DNA of 64,000 bases from Planctomycetaceae bacterium (GTDB taxonomy: Bacteria; Planctomycetota; Phycisphaerae; UBA1845; UTPLA1), in NCBI GenBank assembly GCA_006969385.1, contig CP030884.1, forward strand, positions 4,830,249-4,894,248, written 5' to 3'. Both the position numbers and the translations under genes were made by a program. The stretch's first letter is position 1. Each line of letters opens with the position of its first letter. The notes under the pieces were generated by a model. That model searched no databases, had not been told where the DNA came from, and saw only the letters and a list, made by a program, of their open reading frames with translations. Positions 1-7,466 of the stretch are shown here, one piece after another.

Positions 1-2
1 TC

Positions 3-710
3 GGCATGGACGACACGTATTCCACGGTATACGCCCCCATGTACTGCGGCATTACCAAAGTGCCCACCAGCTACGCCGTCGGCACCGGTAACTTCGATAA
101 GTTCACTTGGGATTCGGCATTCTGGACGTTCAACTTCGTTGCCAACTATACTTATCTGCGCTACGCCGACATGATCAAAGACGTGCAAAAGGTGCAACGC
201 GAATTGGAAGGTCGGTTCGTCTCCAATCAAGAACGCGTCGACGCCGCCGCATTGGCATTGCACAAACAAGCGCCACACTTGGCCATCGAGTATCTCACCG
301 ACTATTCCGTCGCGCAAGGCGAAGCGACCGTGAAGCGGTGGCGCGAACTCGGTGAACATCTCATCTGGAAATATCTCGATGGCAACGTCCGAGACGAACA
401 CGGGAACGTCACGCATCCGGGTTATCCCAAGCAATGGTACGAAACCGTCGCCGCTGCTACGGGCGAACGATTGCAAATGAAAGAACTCGATCTCAGCAAA
501 GACCCGCCGCCACCCAGCACTCCCAGCCCGGAACAAACCAAACTCGTCAACGCCATCACGGCATTACTCCAGGCGCGCGAGCTAGCACTCACTGCCGAAC
601 ATCGCGGTCAGTTGGAGTCGATCAAGGATGTAAGCAAACTGGAAAAACTGTTGATTCGCGCCGCCAAAGTTCAAGCTGCTGGTGAATTGATGAGCGGTGA
701 CTTGCATTAG
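3..710 (+). CDS. C69-family dipeptidase, C-terminal part (5' end outside window)
   Basis: The reading frame is open from the first bases of the window, so the gene starts upstream and only about the last 236 codons are present. The stretch FTWDSAFWTFNFVANY followed by LRYADMIKDVQ is typical of the C-terminal half of peptidase family C69 (PepD-like dipeptidases, N-terminal nucleophile hydrolases). The catalytic N-terminal Cys would lie outside the window and cannot be checked. The tail (about residue 165 onward) is Pro-rich and then helical with no recognised domain. The product probably cleaves dipeptides, in the periplasm if the missing start carries a signal peptide. The family call is fairly secure, the substrate is not. 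Confidence 0.72.
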   Translation, partial: GMDDTYSTVYAPMYCGITKVPTSYAVGTGNFDKFTWDSAFWTFNFVANYTYLRYADMIKDVQKVQRELEGRFVSNQERVDAAALALHKQAPHLAIEYLTDYSVAQGEATVKRWRELGEHLIWKYLDGNVRDEHGNVTHPGYPKQWYETVAAATGERLQMKELDLSKDPPPPSTPSPEQTKLVNAITALLQARELALTAEHRGQLESIKDVSKLEKLLIRAAKVQAAGELMSGDLH

Positions 711-1251
711 ATCTGCTAACAGTTGAGTGTGACGGTTGCGCTGTGGTACCGGCGAATGGCTCGCGTCATACAGACGTTGCGTTGGGGCTCGATGTGCTAT
801 ATCCAACGCCGAAGTCGTTGCGCCAGTAGCCCAGGGTGGATGCGCAGCAGCTACCCCGGGTTGCGATCGCAGTTTAACACACTCAACGCTGAAAGCGTTG
901 CGGCCTGCCGCATGCGGCGCGGCGTACAGCGGCGGAACTCCTTCAGAGTTCAAAGGTATCTTTTCAACCGTTTCCTGGGGTAGCCGCTTCGCGTCAACCC
1001 CAGGCTATTGAGACAACGCCCTTGGCGTAGAAGAGGACTGACGAATATTGCGGTCAACGCGTAACGCCAGAGAATCGATTCGTGCTTCAAGTAATCGACC
1101 AAAATCTCAGAACTGTTAAAGTTAGCATCAAAGCGGTCTAATGGCCGGTCGATACCGATGCCTCAAGCATCGCAAGTATTGAATATCAAGCGATCTCCCC
1201 TATGCGAATGATGGTTGGCGAACTTGCCGCGTAGGATTGCAATGCGATCTA
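711..1251. repeat. Gene-free gap with planctomycete-type GC-rich repeat and hairpins
   Basis: No convincing gene. Short frames here have no recognisable protein features. The stretch from about 820 to 1040 contains broken phrases such as AGCCCAGGGT, CTACCCCGGGTT and CAACGCCCTTGGCGTAGAAG. This is the style of a degenerate non-coding repeat that I associate with planctomycete genomes. A clean stem is present: CCTGGGGT at 974-981 pairs with ACCCCAGG at 997-1004 around a 15-nt loop. It lies between the end of the + strand dipeptidase and the end of the minus-strand operon, so it may also help end transcription, but there is no T-run. Confidence 0.5.
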
Positions 1252-2382
1252 TCAAGCACCCGCCGTGCTTTCGGCTTCCGCCGGTGCGTCGTCATTGCTC
1301 GGCTTCGGCATCTCAAGGATCGAACCGATTTCGTCCGCCCGTACCAGCGTCAGCGTGACGTCAAACGTGCGCCAGCGCCGCTTGATTTGTAACGTAATCG
1401 ATTCACCCGCCGCTCGATCCGACAAACGTCGTAACAACTCTTCCACATCACCCACCGACTGCCCGTCGACCGATAGCACGCGATCGCCTTCGCGTAGGTC
1501 CGCCACCTTGGCGGGGGAACCGGCCATCACATTGCCGATCTTCACGCCCCTGGCCGCTGGGAAAAACGACTTGAGAAAATCCGGAACGAGCGATTCATCA
1601 TCCGGCACCAGCACGATTCCGATCTTGCCCTGTTCGATCACATCGCCCGCGACCAACCGATCGAACACCTCATCGATATCGCGTTTGTAGATCGCAAAGC
1701 CGATTCCGCTGTCGTACCATTCGGCCCCCGCCAATGCGCCGCCCGAACCGGCCTTCGGCACCAATATTCCCAGGATGCGACCATCGATATCGAGCAGCGG
1801 CCCGCCGTAGTTAATCGGCGATACCTTCGCGTCGGTCTGCACGGCATTGCCGTTGCGCCGGTCGAGCGCGCTAATGATGCCGACCGATATAAACGGCGGA
1901 TTGTCCGCCAAACCGATGCCGCGCCCGCAGGCAATCGCATATTGCCCCACGCGCATCTCATCGCGCGGCACCCATGCGGGAACCGGCAATTCGCTTTCTG
2001 CCTCGACTTTGAGCACCGCCAACCGTCGAATTTCATCGCGCCCCAACAACTCGGCAACCAAACGCCGACCATCGGCAAGCGTCACCGTGATAATCGATGG
2101 ATTGCGTGCAAAATTGAAACTGCTGGTCAGAATCAGCCCGTCGTTGGTGACAATTACGCCCGTCGTCGGCCCGTCGGCCAAGCGAAAGCCTTCCTCGCGC
2201 ACGCCCTGCGGACCATCCATCACCGGCTGCGCCCCACCGACGGTTTCAATTTGCACGAGTGCCGGTTGCACCTGATCGACGGCGGCCTGCACCACGCGCG
2301 CGCGGGCGAGTTCCAATTCATACGGATCCGGCGTTTGTACCGGCACGAGAAGTAACAGCGTAAGCAAAATTGGGCCGCTCAC
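1252..2382 (-). CDS. Secreted trypsin-like/PDZ protein, catalytic triad lost (pseudoprotease)
   Basis: 376 residues starting at GTG; the GTGA start overlaps the stop of the gene before it by 4 bp, indicating coupled translation. A signal peptide spans about residues 1-16. A chymotrypsin-fold HtrA/DegP-type domain (about 30-240) is followed by one PDZ domain (about 255-355, with AGSPAKVADLREGDRVLSVD). Aligned with HtrA, all three catalytic positions are changed: the His site in LTSSFNF is Phe89, the Asp site in GRDEIRRLAVLKV is Arg120, and GNSGGPL has become INYGGPL with Tyr192. The fold-defining GGPL turn is kept, so it looks like a maintained binding protein rather than a decaying gene. It is the last gene of the long operon and may act as a regulator or adaptor of the intact protease encoded two genes earlier (inference). 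Confidence 0.85.
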   Translation of the reverse strand: MSGPILLTLLLLVPVQTPDPYELELARARVVQAAVDQVQPALVQIETVGGAQPVMDGPQGVREEGFRLADGPTTGVIVTNDGLILTSSFNFARNPSIITVTLADGRRLVAELLGRDEIRRLAVLKVEAESELPVPAWVPRDEMRVGQYAIACGRGIGLADNPPFISVGIISALDRRNGNAVQTDAKVSPINYGGPLLDIDGRILGILVPKAGSGGALAGAEWYDSGIGFAIYKRDIDEVFDRLVAGDVIEQGKIGIVLVPDDESLVPDFLKSFFPAARGVKIGNVMAGSPAKVADLREGDRVLSVDGQSVGDVEELLRRLSDRAAGESITLQIKRRWRTFDVTLTLVRADEIGSILEMPKPSNDDAPAEAESTAGA

Positions 2383-3488
2383 GGCTTTACTCCAATCTCA
2401 ACCGGTACGGCAATCAACGCATCTCCGCGCTTGATGACAAACTGCACGCGGTCGCCAGGACGCGTCGTAGCGATCGCCTCTTTGTAATCACGTGCATTTG
2501 AGATGCGTCGGTCGCCAACCATCAGCACCAGATCGTCGCGTTTGATGCCCGCCCTGTCCGCCGGTGAATCGCGTGTCACGCGCGCAACGTACGGAGATAC
2601 GTGGCGAAAACCGATGCGCGAAATGCGAATGCCGACGTATGGTTGTACCGCCGATTCCGACGCGACATTTTCGCGCCGCTCGGCAACCTTTCCGCCGATG
2701 AAATCCGTCAATTGCTCCGCAGGCAGGGCATAATTGATGCGCGTGAGCGTGGCCCGCGCTTCGACGATACGCCCCAGTATGCCGACGCAGTTGCCGTTGA
2801 GATCGACCAACGGTCCGCCCGGCGCGCCGGGGTTCGACGTAATGGCATCGAACAATAGCGCATCGCCGCGATAGTCGTAATCCTGCGCCAAGCGCCGGGC
2901 ATCGAGCAACATGCGCATACTAAACGTACCGCGCGTGACCGATACTTGCTCCCGCCCTTCGGCAACCTTAAACCAATTGCCCAACGCAAAAACCGGGCTA
3001 CCCGGTTGCAGCACCGTCGAATCCGTCATCTCCAAAAACGGCAGATCGGATGCGTCGATTTTCAGCAACACCAACCGGCGCGTTTCGTCGGTCGCCATTT
3101 TGCGCGCCATAAACGTGCGCCCATCGGCGAGTACCGCCCGCACACGATCGCGCGACGTGAGCAGTGACAGCGTTGTCAGAATCTTGCCGTCCGCCGAAAC
3201 CAATGTGCCCGTTCCGTACCCGTGCTCGCGACCCAGCCCGCCACCGTAAAGCTTTACCACGGCCGGCGCGGCGGCTTCAAAGGCCCGCTGTGTTGTGTTC
3301 GGCGCAACGTTGCGTTTGGCCGAACGCGCGAGCGGCGATTGCTCCGGCGGCTGCGCGATCGCTGTCCTAGTACCAATAAGCAAGCAAGATAACATTACGA
3401 TGAGGCACACGCTTAAGCGCGCGGAGTTATGGACGTGCGCGAAAATAGGCCGCAAACATTGCCTTAAATGGAAGCGGCATCTAATCAT
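2379..3488 (-). CDS. Secreted trypsin-like/PDZ protein, second triad-less paralogue
   Basis: 369 residues from the ATG at 3488, which overlaps the upstream gene's stop by 8 bp; an earlier in-frame start at 3536 would give an unlikely 56-bp overlap. A basic N-terminus and a hydrophobic signal segment (about residues 24-46) precede a trypsin-like domain (about 65-270) and a PDZ domain (about 280-365, with RDSPADRAGIKRDDLVLMVGD). The catalytic positions are replaced: LTTLSLL puts Ser108 where His belongs, DETRRLVLLKID puts Arg138 at the Asp site, and NPGAPGGPL puts Pro223 at the nucleophile. It should bind peptides or partners in the envelope but not cleave. It is sandwiched between an intact homologue and another triad-less one. 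Confidence 0.85.
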   Translation of the reverse strand: MIRCRFHLRQCLRPIFAHVHNSARLSVCLIVMLSCLLIGTRTAIAQPPEQSPLARSAKRNVAPNTTQRAFEAAAPAVVKLYGGGLGREHGYGTGTLVSADGKILTTLSLLTSRDRVRAVLADGRTFMARKMATDETRRLVLLKIDASDLPFLEMTDSTVLQPGSPVFALGNWFKVAEGREQVSVTRGTFSMRMLLDARRLAQDYDYRGDALLFDAITSNPGAPGGPLVDLNGNCVGILGRIVEARATLTRINYALPAEQLTDFIGGKVAERRENVASESAVQPYVGIRISRIGFRHVSPYVARVTRDSPADRAGIKRDDLVLMVGDRRISNARDYKEAIATTRPGDRVQFVIKRGDALIAVPVEIGVKP

Positions 3489-5124
3489 CGCTTGCTTGCA
3501 CCTTGTCAAACTGATACCGCATCGCGATATCCGCATCCGGAATCGTCATCGTGCGCAGATGCGCCCAGCGGAAACCCTCGCTCTTCTTGAAATCGGAGTA
3601 CCGCACGACCACTTCGCGCCCCGTGATCCGATCGTTAAACGTCATTCGCAAGAGTCGACCGTCAACATCGTCAAACGCCAGTTCGACCTCGGGCAGGCCA
3701 CCGTAGTTCATCTTAACAACGGAGCACACGCGATCATCTACTTCATCGCCACCGATCAACGCAATTGAATCCACATCGACCTCGCCGAACGGCCTTTGCA
3801 ACAACCAGCGTACCAAACGCTCAACGTCGACTGGTTTAACCAGACTTGTATCGTCGGGAAGCGCTCCGGCTGTTTCCGTCTCGGTTAATCGCTCTTTCTC
3901 GGTCACGCTCCCTCGAGCAAGGCTGCGGGTGCCATCAAACTGCAAGCGCCCCACCTGCGTTAACATCGACTCATCACCGATGAATGCGCGGTGCAAGTCC
4001 CAAATGCGCCGGACGGCGCGCTGATTTGCGCGCGTCGTCACCGGATGCGGCGCGAGCAAATTCGGCGCGCCGTCGGGTACGTTCGTGATATCTTCCGGAT
4101 ACGGCTGCCCTTCTAATCGAAACTGTCGCACGGTTTCCGTTCGTTCGCCGCCGCTCGTGCGCGCAAACGTCGCGACCACCGGCCAACGATCGGGATACGT
4201 GCCCAGCAGCGAGCCGAATTGATTGGACGACCGAATGGCCGATCCGTCGAACTCAACTAACTCGTCGCCCAGCCGCACGCCCGCGCGGTATGCAGGCGAA
4301 TCATCCAATATCTGATCGACGATCACAGCATCACGCCGATCGATCACCGTGAAGCCCGCCGTGGCATGTTGCGTCGTCATACCGGCGCGCAGCGCCGGCA
4401 GGAACCGACGAATCTGATCGATCGAGATGGCGTAACCGACGCCCACATTCACGCGGCCGCGTTCTTCGATCGACACGCGCCCATTGATGCCAACCACGCG
4501 TCCCGCCATGTCGAACAACGGCCCTCCCGAGTTGCCCGGATTGATCGACGTATCGACCTGAATGCAGTCGGTATAACGCAACGCCCGACCGCGCGGCCCC
4601 GCGCCCGCCTGATAGCGATGCAGCCCGGAGATAATGCCGAGCGTGACCGTAGGCACGAAGTCTTCGGCTAACAAAAAAGGGTTGCCGATGGCCAGCGCGA
4701 AATCGCCGACTTGCAATTCGCTCGAATACCCGAGTTCCACAAACGGCATCGGCACGCGATCCAACACACGAAACATCGCGACGTCCCCGGTCGGATCGAC
4801 GCCCAGCACTTCGATGTCATATAGACGTTTGTCGTCAAAGCCGGCTTGCCCCTTACGGTTCTCCATCATGCTGGCCACGACGTGAAAATTCGTTAGCCCG
4901 AAGCCGTCGGCATCGATCACGACCCCCGAACCGCCACCCTGTCGGCTGCCCTCTGGAAAAATACACGCCGTGGCTGGGCGGATTTGCTCGATCAGCTCCA
5001 CCCGCGCCCGCTCGTAAGCACGCACGCGCGTGAGATCGCGCACATCCGCGGCTTGCGCCGGCGTATCACCGTGCGCGAAGGCAGGCAACAGAACAGATGA
5101 GATCAAAAAAAGGAATCGAGACAT
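3481..5124 (-). CDS. HtrA/DegP-like secreted serine protease with PDZ and extra C-terminal domain
   Basis: 547 residues with a signal peptide (1-26). The trypsin-like domain (about 50-235) has the full triad: His81 in LTNFHVV, Asp114 in DPTGDVAMF and Ser199 in INPGNSGGPL. A PDZ domain follows (about 250-340, with DDSPAYRAGVRLGDELVEFDG). The C-terminal 170 residues form an additional domain that HtrA lacks; its strand pattern (DVDGRLLRMTF, VVRYSDFKKSEGFRWAHLRT) recalls LolA/outer-membrane lipoprotein-sorting-like sheets, but this is tentative. The likely role is periplasmic protein quality control or regulated proteolysis. It is the first of three trypsin-like genes in the operon and the only one predicted active. 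Confidence 0.88.
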   Translation of the reverse strand: MSRFLFLISSVLLPAFAHGDTPAQAADVRDLTRVRAYERARVELIEQIRPATACIFPEGSRQGGGSGVVIDADGFGLTNFHVVASMMENRKGQAGFDDKRLYDIEVLGVDPTGDVAMFRVLDRVPMPFVELGYSSELQVGDFALAIGNPFLLAEDFVPTVTLGIISGLHRYQAGAGPRGRALRYTDCIQVDTSINPGNSGGPLFDMAGRVVGINGRVSIEERGRVNVGVGYAISIDQIRRFLPALRAGMTTQHATAGFTVIDRRDAVIVDQILDDSPAYRAGVRLGDELVEFDGSAIRSSNQFGSLLGTYPDRWPVVATFARTSGGERTETVRQFRLEGQPYPEDITNVPDGAPNLLAPHPVTTRANQRAVRRIWDLHRAFIGDESMLTQVGRLQFDGTRSLARGSVTEKERLTETETAGALPDDTSLVKPVDVERLVRWLLQRPFGEVDVDSIALIGGDEVDDRVCSVVKMNYGGLPEVELAFDDVDGRLLRMTFNDRITGREVVVRYSDFKKSEGFRWAHLRTMTIPDADIAMRYQFDKVQASDD

Positions 5125-5136
5125 AGAACTATCGTC

Positions 5137-6345
5137 TTAGCGTGCGACCCGAATCAACACGGGGTTACACCAATTGGCGCGATCGGAAAGATCGAGTTCG
5201 TCGGCGGCGTCAACTTCGAGCGTGAGCGTCTTGATTCCGCTTACGTCAACGGACAACCGCTCAGCGGATTGCTCGCTACGCAGGATGTCCGTTTCCACGA
5301 CGACCTTGTCATCCGCTTTGATTCGAAAAATACAACTGCCGTGCGGCGCCGCCGACGCATCGACACCGACGTCCACGGCGAAGCGCGAGAATTCACCATT
5401 CAATTGAAAGCGCAGCGTATGATCGGCATGTACGCCGATACCGCGTTCGTAGGTCTTACGCCCGATCGTCAACGGCCCATTGATCACGTTGCGATTGATC
5501 TGCATCGGCCAGTCGACGCCGAGAATGGTCTTGGACTTTGACAGCGTGGGTGGCAACGTTTCGAGATGAACCAGTCGGGCACTCGATAATTCGGCCTTCA
5601 AGAGCTGCGACCACGGTAGCGGCATCACGCCGAAGGCCGGCGCGTCGATCTGCAAACTTGAATCATCACCGCCGACGATATTGCCGTGCCATTCATCACC
5701 ATTGGCCAGACGAAACGTCGCCGTTGGTGCCGACGCGGGCGGCGTGGGCGAACCCAGAATGACCCCCAAGGCCGTCGCATACGTGCCGGTTCGGTCCGAT
5801 CCGCCGAATGCAAAGGTCCAGCCCGCTTGATTCAACCCCACCAACGTACCGGGCACTGGTCGCACATCGTCACCGCGCAACAGCAAGAGCAAATCGCGCC
5901 CCGGCTTTCGGTCCGCGCGGCGCCGATCGAACTCCGCATCATACTCTGCGTTGTTGTCTTGCGATTGAAAACGGAGCGCGGCAACTGCCGTCAGCGGCGC
6001 TTGCACCGTCGCCCCACCGTGAATCGTCAATGCGATAACACCGCTGTCTGAAGATGCCAACACGCCCGAAACGCGTCCGCCACGCACCGGATAGACCGCG
6101 ATCCGATTTTCCGCTTGCGAGTTGGTTGACGTTAATATCGCGGGCGACGCTGCTTCGATTTGCAATACTTCCGACCACGGAAGGTTCTGCTCGCCATCGC
6201 TGCCACGCAACGTGAGCGACGCCTGACTAACCGCAGCAACTTCCCCACGCCGCCATTCAAAATCGAGAGTTTGCACGCGTAGCTCAGCCGCAACCACCGT
6301 TACCGGCATCAGGCACACCACAACCAATGCGGTCAATCGATTCAC
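5137..6345 (-). CDS. Secreted protein with C-terminal NPCBM/NEW2 carbohydrate-binding-type domain
   Basis: 402 residues, GTG start overlapping the previous stop by 4 bp. A signal peptide covers about residues 1-20. The middle part is beta-rich, with repeated segments about building or losing local sequence in the style of SH3-like or sheet repeats (for example VRGGRVSGVLASSDSGVIAL and LANGDEWHGNIVGGDDSSLQ). The last about 140 residues match the NPCBM/NEW2 module: TYERGIGVHADHTLRFQL, a VDVGVDA segment and a closing DRANWCNPVLIRV. NPCBM modules usually accompany glycoside hydrolases; here there is no catalytic domain, so a role in binding envelope glycan is inferred. It sits just upstream of the protease trio. 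Confidence 0.8.
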   Translation of the reverse strand: MNRLTALVVVCLMPVTVVAAELRVQTLDFEWRRGEVAAVSQASLTLRGSDGEQNLPWSEVLQIEAASPAILTSTNSQAENRIAVYPVRGGRVSGVLASSDSGVIALTIHGGATVQAPLTAVAALRFQSQDNNAEYDAEFDRRRADRKPGRDLLLLLRGDDVRPVPGTLVGLNQAGWTFAFGGSDRTGTYATALGVILGSPTPPASAPTATFRLANGDEWHGNIVGGDDSSLQIDAPAFGVMPLPWSQLLKAELSSARLVHLETLPPTLSKSKTILGVDWPMQINRNVINGPLTIGRKTYERGIGVHADHTLRFQLNGEFSRFAVDVGVDASAAPHGSCIFRIKADDKVVVETDILRSEQSAERLSVDVSGIKTLTLEVDAADELDLSDRANWCNPVLIRVAR

Positions 6346-7451
6346 TGCGACGGCGCATCCTTCGCCAGTTGGTCGTAATATTGTTCGAGCAATTCTCGAT
6401 ACTGACTGGGGAAGCGGCGCTGCAACGTTTGCAAAACCTGCTCGCGCTCGCGCGCCGGCATCTTACCCCATGCTTCGCCGGGCTTGGCACGGAGATTGCG
6501 CAGCGCGCCTTCACCAGCCCCGCCCTGCGGCAAGGTAGAGCGCGATGCACCTTGGCCGGGTTTGTTACCCTGCGAATTGCCACCGCCGCCGCCGTCACCG
6601 CCGCCCTCGCCCTGACCGTTGTTGTTTTGCTGTTCTTGTTGCTCGGCTTCTTCGATAAGGGCTTCCAACAGATTGACCGCCTCATCCTGTCGCGCCAGCA
6701 GCGTATCATCGAGGCGTCGGTTGGCGATCTTGCGGCGCGCGTAATTCATGATGTCGCGCACGTCACCAATGCGTTGCGGCGCGCGACGATCGAGTTCCGT
6801 CAGAATCTGTCGCGCCGTTATGCGCAATCGCTCCGGGCTTTGCGGATGGTTCTTGACGAAGTCCTCCAGTGTTTTGTAACCCTCCGCGTATTCGAGATTG
6901 TGCACCTGACAGTAACCGCGCATGAAACGAAACTGATCAGCAGCCGTCGTATAGGGTTCGATGTTGCCATGTTGTTGCAGCACGGCGTCGAGCATTGCCA
7001 AACATCGATCGATCTCTTCGCGCTCGACCATGGCGCTCGCGGCCATATTCGCGGCGGCAACGGCCAGATACGGATCGTCGCTGCGCGCCAGCACTTCAAA
7101 CGCGTCCGCAGCTTTAGCGACCTGCTCGCTATCGAGCTTATCGAGCGCCGCACGATATTCGGGTGAGATCAGCGCGAACGCTTCATCGACAAAGCCATAC
7201 AAGTCATCGTTTTCGCGCCCGGCCCGATCTTCGACCAGAAACGCCACTTGCTTCGCGTCGAAACGGTCGCTCGCTTGCAAATGCTTCAAGAAGTCATCGA
7301 CGACAACGCTCGGCGCGACCGGTGGCGGATCGGCCGGACCGGCGGCGCGCTTCTTCGGCGACGCCCAGTCGTACCCCGGCACCGTCGGCGTTTTGCCCTT
7401 GGGCAACCCCAGCATCAACGCGACCGTTAATATATAGACAAACGTCTGCAT
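6342..7451 (-). CDS. Secreted helical-repeat protein with Gly/Gln/Asn linker, planctomycete operon type
   Basis: 369 residues with a short signal peptide (MQTFVYILTVALMLGLPKG). Residues 50-250 are helical and TPR-like (LAVAAANMAASAMVEREEIDRCL, YAEGYKTLEDFVKNHPQSPE). Residues 250-305 are a low-complexity linker rich in Gln, Asn and Gly. The C-terminal about 60 residues (LRAKPGEAWGKMPAREREQV, then RFPSQYRELLEQYYDQLA) are a short motif that I have met in planctomycete proteins of MoxR/vWA loci, but it has no firm function. It overlaps the NPCBM gene by 4 bp and follows the coiled-coil gene by 15 bp. Possible scaffold in the envelope complex encoded by this operon. Confidence 0.72.
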   Translation of the reverse strand: MQTFVYILTVALMLGLPKGKTPTVPGYDWASPKKRAAGPADPPPVAPSVVVDDFLKHLQASDRFDAKQVAFLVEDRAGRENDDLYGFVDEAFALISPEYRAALDKLDSEQVAKAADAFEVLARSDDPYLAVAAANMAASAMVEREEIDRCLAMLDAVLQQHGNIEPYTTAADQFRFMRGYCQVHNLEYAEGYKTLEDFVKNHPQSPERLRITARQILTELDRRAPQRIGDVRDIMNYARRKIANRRLDDTLLARQDEAVNLLEALIEEAEQQEQQNNNGQGEGGGDGGGGGNSQGNKPGQGASRSTLPQGGAGEGALRNLRAKPGEAWGKMPAREREQVLQTLQRRFPSQYRELLEQYYDQLAKDAPSQ

Positions 7452-7466
7452 ACAGGATTCCTCGCC

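Noticed and set aside
723..1011. Two short overlapping + strand frames
   Set aside because: Inside the degenerate GC-rich repeat; no start signal, no domain.
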